A stretch of DNA of 23,498 nt from PWPR01 sp964497955 (GCA_964497955.1 CAZCFQ010000021.1:1-23498), one strand, 5' to 3'. Shown: positions 15,287 to 23,079, numbered from the stretch's first letter. Notes: generated by a model not told the origin, from the sequence alone. Translations and numbers: made by a program.

Positions 15287-16833
15287 AAAAACTTTCACAA
15301 GTGTTACTGATTCTTTTAGTAGTATTTAGTTTAGCAGCTTGTACAGAAACAGAAAGTGCAGATCCAAGTCCAAGTGGTAGTATTAGCTATGAAGGAAACT
15401 TAGTAATAACTAATGGGGATGAAACAATTGAAGTAGCTTATAATGATCTCTATCAAATGGAAGCTGAGACACTAGATATGATAGGTATATCTTCTAGTGG
15501 TGAAGAAACAAACTATAACTTTACTGGGGTAAAACTAAATGATGTTTTAGCAGATTACGACCTAACACAAGAAGGCTTTGCTTTTATAAGACTTGAAGCT
15601 GGAGATGGATATGCAATTGATGTTCCAAGCGAAATTGCGGCTAATAAAGACATTTGGTTAGCTTATAAAAGTGATGGTGAGGTTCTAGAAGAGAAGAAAA
15701 TGCCTTTAAGAAGTGCTATTGAAGGCGAACGATCAATGTATTATGTATCAAACTTAACAAATATATATTTAATGGAATCATCAAGTTCAGATAGTTCAAC
15801 AGGCTTAGAAAAAATTGTTTTTCTTGATACAGCTGCAAATGTTTTAACACTTGAAGATTATACATATTATGAAAGTGTTGATAGGGCTTTAAAAGCAAGT
15901 GAGTTATTAGAAGCATATAGTGATTCTAGTGCTGAATCAGTTGAATTTATGGCTACAGATGATTTTGAAAAAACAGAGATGTTAGATGTAATTAGCCAAG
16001 GTTACATTAAGATGACAGGTGAAAATAGTCCTTTATTCTTAGCTCCAGACCTTCCAAAGGGTATGCATACTAAATACATTTTAACAATGGATGCTAAAGA
16101 TGTTGTTTTTGTTTCTTTAGAAAGTGCTTTTGAATATTTTGAAAGTTCACAAGTTGGAGAATATACAGGTGTAGCTATAAAAGATATACTTTCTTTAGTG
16201 GAGTTGGAAGCTGAAGCATATACATTAGAAGCAGCAGATGGTTATAGTGTAGAGGTACCACATGATGATATAATTCAAGGAATAATTCAAAAAGATGAAG
16301 ATATCTTTAGAGTCAGAGTCCCAGAAGAGCTTCCAAAAAATTATAATTTAAAAGATATTCTCTCAATCGCACCTATTGGAGTACAAGCTGCTTCAAATGA
16401 AGATGATTCAAATGTTGAACAAGACGACACAGGGGATGTAGCACTTTCATCTACTTGGGAAGTAGAGGTTAGTGGATTAGAAGATGGTTCATTTGTTATG
16501 ACAAGTGATAGAGCTAACTCAAAACTAGATTTAGTAACTGTAGAAACTAGTGTAATAAAAGATGATGAAACTGTTGAGCAAACATGGCAGGGATATAAGG
16601 TTTTAGATGTTTTAGAGTTTTTAAAAGTAGAAGATTTTAATTCTTTAGAGTTTATAGCTGGAGATGGCTTTAGTGTAGAAATTACAGCAGAAGAGATTGA
16701 TGATAACTCTATTTTGGCTGTAATAGAAGATGGGCAAGAGTTAACTGAACCAGACAATTTAGTAAGATTAGTATTAGACACTCAATTTTCTTCAAATTGG
16801 ATTAAGGGAGTTTCAAAAATAGTAATTAAGTAA
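15283..16833 (+). CDS. Four-module lipoprotein with sulfite-oxidase-like (molybdopterin-binding fold) repeats
   Basis: A 516-residue lipoprotein with lipobox LAAC (Cys20) and a Ser/Pro-rich linker. I see four related modules, about 38-165, 176-270, 273-365 and 391-516. Three share the pattern aromatic-x-G-(V/Y)-x-(L/I)-x-D-(V/I)-L, then (L/F)-x-A-x-D-G-(Y/F)-x-(V/I): FTGVKLNDVL and LEAGDGYAIDV (1), YTGVAIKDIL and LEAADGYSVEV (3), WQGYKVLDVL and FIAGDGFSVEI (4). Module 2 is more divergent. The pattern fits the oxidoreductase molybdopterin-binding fold (PF00174-like). The only cysteine is the lipid anchor, so the catalytic molybdenum-ligand Cys of sulfite oxidases is absent; cofactor binding is uncertain. 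It is coupled to the FMN protein gene. Confidence 0.65.
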   Translation: MKKLSQVLLILLVVFSLAACTETESADPSPSGSISYEGNLVITNGDETIEVAYNDLYQMEAETLDMIGISSSGEETNYNFTGVKLNDVLADYDLTQEGFAFIRLEAGDGYAIDVPSEIAANKDIWLAYKSDGEVLEEKKMPLRSAIEGERSMYYVSNLTNIYLMESSSSDSSTGLEKIVFLDTAANVLTLEDYTYYESVDRALKASELLEAYSDSSAESVEFMATDDFEKTEMLDVISQGYIKMTGENSPLFLAPDLPKGMHTKYILTMDAKDVVFVSLESAFEYFESSQVGEYTGVAIKDILSLVELEAEAYTLEAADGYSVEVPHDDIIQGIIQKDEDIFRVRVPEELPKNYNLKDILSIAPIGVQAASNEDDSNVEQDDTGDVALSSTWEVEVSGLEDGSFVMTSDRANSKLDLVTVETSVIKDDETVEQTWQGYKVLDVLEFLKVEDFNSLEFIAGDGFSVEITAEEIDDNSILAVIEDGQELTEPDNLVRLVLDTQFSSNWIKGVSKIVIK

Positions 16834-16851
16834 AATTAGAAAGTGGTAATA

Positions 16852-18306
16852 ATGAAAAAAGAATATATTTTACTACTAGTTATATCAATACTAGTTTTAA
16901 CATCTTGTAATAGTGAAGTCGTTATTTATGACGACTTCTCTATTATTGGTGATGTAAATAATAGCATTAACTTGATGTCTGTTACGAAAGATTTAGAAAC
17001 AATTGAGTATGAGTACAATGATGTAGTTACTAAAGCTTATGAAACAAGCTCATTAATCAATTTAGCAGATCCAATCAGCAAAGATTTCAGTGTAGTAATT
17101 GTTGCCAATGATATGTTTTCTACAAAACTTGATGGAAATACTTTAGAAAACACGCATCTAGTTTATGATGAGGATGAAAAATGGGTATTCGTATCTAATA
17201 ATCATCCTAAAAATAGTAAAGTGAAAAACATTAAAGAGATTATTATTGTAAATAACAATTTAGATTATGACTATGGAATAAATCTTATAGATGAAAATAA
17301 TACAATAAATTATTCGCTTGGAAATTTATTGGCAAATGGTTATGAACTTATGCCGATTATTGATGGTAATACCGCAAAAACTGTTGATGGTAAAAAATAT
17401 GCAATAGATGTTATGAAGTATATAAGAGCAATTTCTTTAGATAATTTGTATGAAAATAAAGCTAGGACTATTTTGTTAACATCTAAAAAAGGAGAATATC
17501 AATATCTTTATAATCAAAATATATATCTTGAGTTAGAAAATGATTCAATTCATTTATATGATAAAAGCTCTAATAATATCTATGAAGATGTCAATGGATT
17601 AATGCTAGATCCACCCGACATGAGCAATTTAGAGATATATAACATGGTTAGTGATTATTTAAAAAGTAAAGAACAAGTTCTAGTAATTCTAATAGATGGT
17701 TTTTCATTTAGTCAGTATCAAAATATTGTTGAAAATAATAAGGAATATTACTTAAGTAATACAAATACTACTTACAAGTCAACATCAGTATATAAGCCTG
17801 TTACAAATGCTGGATTTAGCACAATATTAACAGGGCAGAAACCAATTAATCATGGAGTGTTAGATAGATCATTTAGAGAAGTTAAAACTGACACGATGTT
17901 TGATTTTGCAAAAAAATTAAATTTAACTAGTGTTTTAATTGAGGGAGACATTAATATTTTAAAACTTGATGTTGATACTAAACTAAATTTAGATAGCAAT
18001 TCAGATGGATTTAATGAGGATGAAATATATCAAAGTGCATTAAAAAACTTAGATAACGATCTAGTCTTTGTGCATTTTCACAGTGTTGATAATGCTGGCC
18101 ACTCATATGGCCCTTTTGGAGAGGAAACAATTGATAGAATTAAAGTAGTTGATAGTTATGTAGAAGGTTTAGCATCTCAATGGGATGGTAAAATACTAAT
18201 AGTATCTGATCATGGAATGCACGAAACTGATAGTGGTGGAAGCCATGGACAGTTTAGATCAGAAGATATTTTTGTGCCAATTTTGGTTATGGATGGAGAG
18301 AAATAA
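16852..18306 (+). CDS. Lipoprotein with N-terminal modules and C-terminal alkaline phosphatase/NPP-type phosphodiesterase
   Basis: A 484-residue lipoprotein (lipobox LTSC, Cys19). ATG 16852 is preferred to GTG 16843 because an AAAGTGGT site sits just upstream. Residues ~35-260 look like two degenerate modules akin to those of the neighbouring lipoproteins. The C-terminal half is an alkaline phosphatase superfamily domain of the nucleotide pyrophosphatase/phosphodiesterase group. Two-metal ligands are visible: Asp282 (LIDGF), nucleophile Thr318 (PVTNAGFSTILTG), Asp413 and His417 (SVDNAGHSYG), Asp453-His454 (SDHGMH) and His465 (GGSHGQF). It should hydrolyse an extracellular phosphomono- or diester. 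The operon partners suggest a shared, unknown substrate or cofactor. The catalytic domain is sure; the N-terminal reading is tentative. Confidence 0.78.
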   Translation: MKKEYILLLVISILVLTSCNSEVVIYDDFSIIGDVNNSINLMSVTKDLETIEYEYNDVVTKAYETSSLINLADPISKDFSVVIVANDMFSTKLDGNTLENTHLVYDEDEKWVFVSNNHPKNSKVKNIKEIIIVNNNLDYDYGINLIDENNTINYSLGNLLANGYELMPIIDGNTAKTVDGKKYAIDVMKYIRAISLDNLYENKARTILLTSKKGEYQYLYNQNIYLELENDSIHLYDKSSNNIYEDVNGLMLDPPDMSNLEIYNMVSDYLKSKEQVLVILIDGFSFSQYQNIVENNKEYYLSNTNTTYKSTSVYKPVTNAGFSTILTGQKPINHGVLDRSFREVKTDTMFDFAKKLNLTSVLIEGDINILKLDVDTKLNLDSNSDGFNEDEIYQSALKNLDNDLVFVHFHSVDNAGHSYGPFGEETIDRIKVVDSYVEGLASQWDGKILIVSDHGMHETDSGGSHGQFRSEDIFVPILVMDGEK

Positions 18307-18825
18307 ATGAAGAAAGTTATAACAATTCTTTTGTTAGTAAGTTTGTTATTAATAGGATGCCAAAGTCAAACAGTAGAAGATGGGTCAAATGAAGATCAAG
18401 AGATTCTTTATCCAGATGCTACTTTTAAGATAATTGACTTAAATAGAGATCAAGTAGAAGTAACTTTACAAGAACTAGTTGATTTAGGAGAAGAAGATTT
18501 TGAAGCAACTAAAGACACCAGCAACTCAGGACCAGAAGACAGCACCTACACTGGCGTGTTGTTAAAGAATTTACTCAATGAGCTAGAAATTGATATAGAA
18601 AACTTTGCGGGTATTGTTGTAAGTGCTGAGGATGGTTACAAAGTTACTATAGAAGCTGAAAAAGTATTGCAAGATGACAATGTTTATCTAGCTTATAAAA
18701 AAGAAGGTGCTTGGTTAGAAAACAAAGACAATGATGGAGATGGACCTATACAGTTAATAATATCAAAAGATCAGTTTAGTCAGTACTGGTGTAAGTATGT
18801 CACTTCTATAGAAATAATTGAATAA
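18307..18825 (+). CDS. Single-module lipoprotein with molybdopterin-binding-like fold
   Basis: A 172-residue lipoprotein (lipobox LIGC, Cys18) with one module of the type repeated in the 516-residue neighbour: YTGVLLKNLL (81-90), SAEDGYKVTI (106-115), VYLAYKKEG (126-134) and a C-terminal strand QYWCKYVTSIEI. It is closer than the other modules to small clostridial proteins annotated as molybdopterin-dependent oxidoreductase-like. One extra Cys (162) lies near the C-terminus, not in the usual catalytic place. The start codon follows the previous stop directly. It is the last gene of the operon, with a strong terminator after it. Confidence 0.65.
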   Translation: MKKVITILLLVSLLLIGCQSQTVEDGSNEDQEILYPDATFKIIDLNRDQVEVTLQELVDLGEEDFEATKDTSNSGPEDSTYTGVLLKNLLNELEIDIENFAGIVVSAEDGYKVTIEAEKVLQDDNVYLAYKKEGAWLENKDNDGDGPIQLIISKDQFSQYWCKYVTSIEIIE

Positions 18826-18832
18826 AACCATT

Positions 18833-18858
18833 AAAAGCAGCTATTAGCTGCTTTTTTT
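18833..18858 (+). terminator. Terminator of the FMN/lipoprotein operon
   Basis: A perfect 10-bp stem (18833-18842 with 18846-18855), 3-nt loop and T run to 18858. Confidence 0.92.
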
Positions 18859-18879
18859 ATACACATAAGATAAAATATC

Positions 18880-18888
18880 TGTTAAAAT
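18880..18888 (+). promoter_or_regulatory. Candidate extended -10 promoter of the CPBP-like gene
   Basis: TGTTAAAAT fits a TGn-extended -10 (TAAAAT, one mismatch) 37 bp upstream of the GTG start. Confidence 0.35.
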
Positions 18889-18924
18889 AAACTTTGATAG
18901 TAGTTTTGAAAGAGAGTTGATTTT

Positions 18925-19800
18925 GTGTCTGAAAAAAGCAATACCTCAAAAGTAGGCCTAATATCTGTATTAATTCCCTTACTTATAGCATCAACATTGT
19001 TTGATGTAATATTAGAGTTAAGTATTGGTTATGTTCCTAGTTATTTAGCGATAATTAAGATTGCAATACTTGCATATTTTATGTCTACAAACTTTGTTAT
19101 GAGTAAACAGGGCTATTCTAAGTTTATATTAATATTAATAGTGATTATTTTAGCAACAATAACTATGGATAATTTATCTAATAGTGACTTATTGAATGCT
19201 ATCTTAGATCCATCAACAGCAACTGGTGCTATAGGTGGTCCAATTTTATCAAAAATGATAGGAGCTTTTATAGTATTAATTGTTTTAGTGTTTTCTTATA
19301 ATACTCCTAAAAGAGCATTCATAGCTAAAGGTAATATTGATGAGAAATTTGATTTTTTCAATTTGAATATTAGCTGGAAAAATATTACTCCAATAATCAT
19401 TATATTATTTTTAGCAATATATATTTTTGTTTTTGTTACAATAAACGAAGTAGATAGCTTAAATTTTAGCAAATTATTGCCAAACTTGCTTGTAATAATT
19501 TCGCTATCATTAATGAATGCTTTAGGAGAGGGGATTATTTATAGGAGTTCTTTAATTGCAACACTAAAGGAGTCAGCCTTAAGTAAAAATGTGGTTATAA
19601 TATTAGTAACTCTATTTTATGGATTAGCTAGTTATTATTTCATCCCTGGTGGCTTTATTAATATAATAGTATACACATTGTTTGGTTACTTTATGGTTAA
19701 ATCAGTATATGAGACAGAAGGTTTTATTATTGCTTGGTTTATGAACATAGTTTTGAGTGTGGTGCATTTGAGTATGTATTATTTAACAAACATTATATAA
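18925..19800 (+). CDS. Degenerate CPBP-like membrane protein
   Basis: A 291-residue polytopic protein of about eight helices with a GTG start. LGEGIIYRSSL (200-210) resembles motif 1 (EExxxR) of the CPBP/Abi (CAAX protease and bacteriocin-processing) family, but the second Glu is Gly. The following helices have the right spacing, yet the motif-2 His (FxxxH) reads FYGLA, and the motif-3 His is missing before N274. If it belongs to the family it has probably lost protease activity and may act in binding or transport. It is a single gene ending at a bidirectional terminator. The family assignment is tentative. Confidence 0.5.
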   Translation: MSEKSNTSKVGLISVLIPLLIASTLFDVILELSIGYVPSYLAIIKIAILAYFMSTNFVMSKQGYSKFILILIVIILATITMDNLSNSDLLNAILDPSTATGAIGGPILSKMIGAFIVLIVLVFSYNTPKRAFIAKGNIDEKFDFFNLNISWKNITPIIIILFLAIYIFVFVTINEVDSLNFSKLLPNLLVIISLSLMNALGEGIIYRSSLIATLKESALSKNVVIILVTLFYGLASYYFIPGGFINIIVYTLFGYFMVKSVYETEGFIIAWFMNIVLSVVHLSMYYLTNII

Positions 19801-19850
19801 AAAAATGGCCTTTATTGGGAATATATCAATCTCAATAAAGGCCTTTGTTT
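19799..19850. terminator. Bidirectional terminator between CPBP-like and YbaN-like genes
   Basis: A perfect 11-bp stem (19807-19817 with 19833-19843) has A7 before it and TTTGTTT after it, giving U tails on both strands. It overlaps the YbaN-like stop codon. Confidence 0.9.
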
Positions 19851-20214
19851 AAGCTTCTTTTGTTTTTCTAGTCCATATGTATGTTGAAACTAATACAGCT
19901 ATTGTGAAAAGCAATATTTTAAGTTGTATCTTATCTATTACAATTAATGCTGAAAAACTTATTGTAATCCAAACTAGAGCAATAGCTCTTTTTTTCATTA
20001 TCAGAGGTATTCCTTTTCCTGAAACATAGTCTTTTACATACGGACCTAAGTATTTATTATTTAGCACAAAGTTATACATCTTTTTGCTACTTTTAATAAA
20101 ACAGGCAAGAGATAGTAGTAAAAAAGGAGTTGTTGGTAATACAGGCATGAAAATACCAATAGCACCTATTACTAAAGTAATAAACCCAAAGATTAAAAAT
20201 AAAACCCTCACCAC
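19849..20214 (-). CDS. YbaN family (DUF454) inner membrane protein
   Basis: A 121-residue protein with about three helices (residues 3-25, 28-42 and a C-terminal pair). The N-terminal GAIGIFMPVLPTTPFLLLSLACF is the conserved DUF454/YbaN block, followed by NKYLGPYVKDY and a Lys-rich KKRA segment. Function is not established for the family. The GTG start has AAGGAG 6 nt upstream. It lies 17 bases after the DUF438 gene, so it is probably last in the operon headed by ric. Confidence 0.88.
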   Translation of the reverse strand: MVRVLFLIFGFITLVIGAIGIFMPVLPTTPFLLLSLACFIKSSKKMYNFVLNNKYLGPYVKDYVSGKGIPLIMKKRAIALVWITISFSALIVIDKIQLKILLFTIAVLVSTYIWTRKTKEA

Positions 20215-20231
20215 TAATCTCTCCTTAAAAG

Positions 20232-21440
20232 TTATTCAGATAGTAATCTTTTCTCGCCCTTTATTTCTTGAATTGGTTTAATATCTTGAGTTAGCTCTAC
20301 TACACCTAAGTATTCACCATTATTATCTCTAACTGCAAAGTATCTTATGTAGACAAGCATACCTTTCATGTTTATCCAAAAATCTTCATGATCTTTTATA
20401 CCTGCTTTAAAATCATTAACTATTTGTTCTACAACATGAACACTTGAAGGGGGGTGGCAGTTACTAACTTCACGACCAATAATTGTTTTTGGTCTTGGAA
20501 AAATTCTTTCTTCACCCTGAGAAAAGAATCTTACTTTATCATTTTTATCTACAAAAGTTATGTCTAAAGGTAAAGTGTTAAATAGCGCATTTAATTCTTG
20601 TGGGCTCATCGCACCAGCTTCAAAAGCAACGTCACCTTCATCAAGGAATCTTTCTGACTTGATTTTCTTATTTAATCCTTCACTTGGACCTACCCAACTT
20701 TTTTTAGGTTCAATAAGAAAATATCCAAACTCTTCACTACCAATTAAGACTTCTTTCCATTCTCTACTTGTTAAAGTATCTAAAGCCATTGGTAATAAAA
20801 TATTTTCGTCTTTAAAGATCATTTCCTTAATTTTATTAATTGTTTTATTGGCAATTTTAATTATATCATTATTAGAACCATTTTTTCTAATTTGAGAAAT
20901 CGTGTCTTTTATTAATTGTCTAATTTCATCATCAACGCCCCACATAACTTTAGGAGGTGCTGTAATTCCAGCTGCTTCAAGATAAGGGAAAATTAGATTT
21001 TCTTTTCTTGCATAATGTTTATCAATGTCTTGCAAAGTTAAAAACTTTTCCAATAATTTTTCTGCTTTTTCGTTTGAGTAATTATCTATTATTGGTAATA
21101 TTTCATTGTGAATAAATTCTTCTAAAGCTTGGTCTTCTTTTCTATAAGTATACACGGGATGACCTGGTATGTCTTCATCATTTTTTTGCTCATGAATTTC
21201 ATCAATTGTTCCCTTAAATACAGAAGCATGAACATCACAAAGTTTTTGAATATGCTCAATAGGCATACCTTCTTTTACTAAAGCTGTTTCCATTTGTGTA
21301 ATTTCCCCAGCAGTTATATTGCTAAAATGTTTTTCAAAATCAGCTTTTACTTTTTCAAAGTCTTCACCGTTATGAAGTCGCATTATAATTTCTTTTAGTT
21401 TCTTTTGTCTCAATGTATTGTTATTAATAAACTCACTCAT
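20232..21440 (-). CDS. DUF438-hemerythrin-PAS protein
   Basis: A 402-residue cytoplasmic protein with three parts: DUF438 (about 8-78, including LCDVHASVFKG), a hemerythrin-like HHE domain (about 95-225, with DIDKHYARKENLIFPYLE and FKDENILLPMAL providing diiron-type His/Glu ligands), and a PAS domain (about 280-390, with GREVSNCHPPSSV). Such proteins are common next to NO- and O2-response genes in anaerobes; a role in sensing or detoxifying O2/NO at the diiron site is likely but unproven. It starts 16 bases after the ric stop, with AAAGAGG upstream. It is probably controlled by the FNR-type site ahead of ric. Confidence 0.88.
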   Translation of the reverse strand: MSEFINNNTLRQKKLKEIIMRLHNGEDFEKVKADFEKHFSNITAGEITQMETALVKEGMPIEHIQKLCDVHASVFKGTIDEIHEQKNDEDIPGHPVYTYRKEDQALEEFIHNEILPIIDNYSNEKAEKLLEKFLTLQDIDKHYARKENLIFPYLEAAGITAPPKVMWGVDDEIRQLIKDTISQIRKNGSNNDIIKIANKTINKIKEMIFKDENILLPMALDTLTSREWKEVLIGSEEFGYFLIEPKKSWVGPSEGLNKKIKSERFLDEGDVAFEAGAMSPQELNALFNTLPLDITFVDKNDKVRFFSQGEERIFPRPKTIIGREVSNCHPPSSVHVVEQIVNDFKAGIKDHEDFWINMKGMLVYIRYFAVRDNNGEYLGVVELTQDIKPIQEIKGEKRLLSE

Positions 21441-21456
21441 TTTTTCATCCTCTTTC

Positions 21457-22116
21457 TTAGTTAAATCTTTTGTGTAAAATATTATTTTCTAAGTGAATGT
21501 GATTAAAAATATCTTTTTCAAGCTTTTTTAGTTCCTTATATAGTTTGTAAAAAAAGCTACATCATCTTGCGGAACAGAATAATCTTGTGTTATTAACAAA
21601 GATTTTTAGTAAGTTACCAGCAGCTTCGTGTTCATGTTCAATTTTAGTTAACAAAGTTTCTTTTCTGTTACTTTTAATCATGGCAGGGAACAAGTTCAGC
21701 TCTTCTTTAATAAGATGCTGTTCTAGTTCTAACTTCAAAGAATGAAAATACTTATGAACTTTAAAAAGTTAAGAATAATTAGTCCCATGATATCTTAAAA
21801 CATTATTACTTAACTCACTGATCATAGGTAAATGTTCATTCAAATAACTATGATGAATACTTACTGTATATTCAATAAGTTCAATATTGCTCATATTATT
21901 AAAATCACGGTTCTCTTTGAAATTATCAACTTCTCTAATTAGCTTATTTAACGCTACTAATATTTTATCAAAATCAATATTTCTCTCTAAATAAGTATGT
22001 TCAATAGTTTGATTACCTCCACAACAGTAATCAAGATTGTAAGCATTAAAAACTTTGCTAGCTTTTGGTATCTTAGTTACAATATTACCAAGTTGAGATT
22101 CTTTTGTTATTTTCAT
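21457..22116 (-). pseudogene. ric: ric (ScdA/YtfE-type iron-sulfur repair di-iron protein), broken
   Basis: The intact start encodes the ScdA N-terminal domain with LDYCCGGNQ and the first HHE helix (SIHHSYLNEHLP). Translation stops at TAA (21769-21771), where a Glu codon is likely (HGTNYS-x-LFKVHKYF). The same frame continues with QHLIKEELNLFPAMI and EHEHEAAGNLL. Near 21584-21594 the reading shifts to the next frame (QDYSVPQDDVAFF). At an A7 run (21549-21555) it shifts back to the original frame (YKLYKEL, then HIHLENNILHKRF) and ends at 21457. Repaired length would be 219 residues, the family's normal size. Family members repair oxidised or nitrosylated Fe-S centres. It is a recent pseudogene, or the lesions are sequencing errors. 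Confidence 0.85.
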
Positions 22117-22149
22117 TAAAGTAACCTCTTAATTAAATCTATTAAAAGA

Positions 22150-22155
22150 ATATCA
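22150..22155 (-). promoter_or_regulatory. Candidate -10 of the ric operon
   Basis: GATATT on the minus strand, placed so that the start point would lie about 40 bases after the centre of the FNR-like site, the class II activator geometry. Confidence 0.4.
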
Positions 22156-22174
22156 AAGAGGAGATGCTATAACT

Positions 22175-22188
22175 GTGATTTAAATCAA
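22175..22188 (-). promoter_or_regulatory. FNR-type operator upstream of ric
   Basis: Read on the minus strand, TTGAT-TTAA-ATCAC matches TTGAT-N4-ATCAA at 9 of 10 positions, with a perfect 12-bp palindromic core. The adjacent regulator carries the FNR-type recognition helix, so it is the natural binder. Confidence 0.65.
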
Positions 22189-22212
22189 ATTATGAGATTA
22201 ATTCATAATTTG
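22186..22212 (-). repeat. AT-rich inverted repeat after the FNR-type gene
   Basis: 9-bp perfect arms (22186-22194 and 22204-22212) start right after the regulator's stop codon and run into the FNR-type operator. There is no proper U tail, so this is at best a weak terminator. Confidence 0.45.
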
Positions 22213-22920
22213 TTATAGGGTTTCTTTTAATTTTTTTAAATCTAATATTTTTAACTTCTTGTTTCCAATGATTTTTATAACATTATCGTTTGATAAAGCA
22301 TTCAATTTTCTACTAACTGTTTCTCTTGTCACACCAATATAGTTTGCAATACCTTCTCTACTTAAAGGTAGTGGAAATGGATCTGTTATTTTTTGATTAT
22401 GTCTACTTGAGTAATTCTGTCCAAATTCTAGTATTGCTGAGTTCAATCTTGCTTGTACACCTTTATTACTTATGCTACTTATCATATTTTCTAGCTTATC
22501 AATTCTATCAATGAGAGAAATCATTATTTTATTATTAATGTCCTTATGTGAATTGGTTAACATGGAAAAGTCACGATTTGAAATCATACAAATATTAACA
22601 TCTTCTAAAGCTTCTACACTAAAACTGCTAGTTTGCTTTTTAATTAGTCCTTTTTCTCCAAAAAAATCGCCTTCATAAAATAAGTATAAAATTTGTTCTT
22701 TACCATCTTCAGTTAAAATATATGCTTTAGCTTTACCTTGATTAATAATTAAAAGTCCAGGTATGGTACTTCCTTCAAAAACTAGTGTTTCACCTTTTTT
22801 ATATTCTTTCCTTCTAATAATTGATACAATAGACTTAATTTCTTCTTTATTAAGATTTGCAAAAAGAGGTACTTTTCTAGCACAAACATTATGTTGACAG
22901 CTATAGCATTGCATTGACAA
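22213..22920 (-). CDS. Crp/Fnr family regulator with FNR-type iron-sulfur cysteines
   Basis: A 235-residue regulator. TTG 22920 is chosen since AAGGGTG (22929-22935) lies 8 nt upstream; GTG 22929 overlaps that site. The N-terminal CYSCQHNVC gives Cys5-x2-Cys8-x4-Cys13, and Cys111 lies in the effector domain. This matches the four-Cys layout of E. coli FNR (20, 23, 29, 122), which holds an O2-labile [4Fe-4S] cluster. A cyclic-nucleotide-binding-like domain (about 17-120), a dimer helix (DRIDKLENMI) and a C-terminal winged helix follow. The recognition helix GVTRETVSRKL has the E--SR residues that read TTGAT. It probably activates the ric operon downstream and may regulate itself. Confidence 0.85.
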   Translation of the reverse strand: MSMQCYSCQHNVCARKVPLFANLNKEEIKSIVSIIRRKEYKKGETLVFEGSTIPGLLIINQGKAKAYILTEDGKEQILYLFYEGDFFGEKGLIKKQTSSFSVEALEDVNICMISNRDFSMLTNSHKDINNKIMISLIDRIDKLENMISSISNKGVQARLNSAILEFGQNYSSRHNQKITDPFPLPLSREGIANYIGVTRETVSRKLNALSNDNVIKIIGNKKLKILDLKKLKETL

Positions 22921-22953
22921 ATTAATCACACCCTTAGCATCTACTATTAATAT

Positions 22954-22984
22954 TTTATCATAATCAGTTAATTATTTATTGCAA
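22954..22984 (-). promoter_or_regulatory. Promoter of the FNR-type gene with a weak overlapping FNR-like site
   Basis: On the minus strand TTGCAA (22979-22984) and TATGAT (22957-22962) are separated by 16 bp. An FNR-like match (8 of 10) at 22954-22967 covers the -10, a position that would suit autorepression. Both calls are modest in such AT-rich DNA. Confidence 0.45.
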
Positions 22985-23028
22985 TTAAGAATGATTTCAA
23001 TAGATTGATAGAAACTTTTAGTATAGAT

Positions 23029-23037
23029 TGCTATAAT
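23029..23037 (+). promoter_or_regulatory. Extended -10 promoter of the phosphohexomutase gene
   Basis: TGCTATAAT, identical to the element ahead of the deacetylase gene, 43 bp before the TTG start. Confidence 0.6.
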
Positions 23038-23079
23038 AAGGATATGTAAATTAGAAAGAAAAGTGAAAGGAGTATTTCA

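Noticed and set aside
16341..16781. 146-codon minus-strand frame inside the four-module lipoprotein gene
   Set aside because: Ser/Thr-rich translation is an antisense shadow of an acidic coding region; there is no ribosome site or neighbour logic.
21769..21771. Programmed readthrough or recoding at the ric TAA codon
   Set aside because: Two further frameshifts downstream in the same gene make decay or sequencing error more likely; no recoding signal was seen.
22186..22212. Strong terminator after the FNR-type gene
   Set aside because: The 9-bp stem is almost entirely A/T and is not followed by a U tract, so it is listed only as an inverted repeat.
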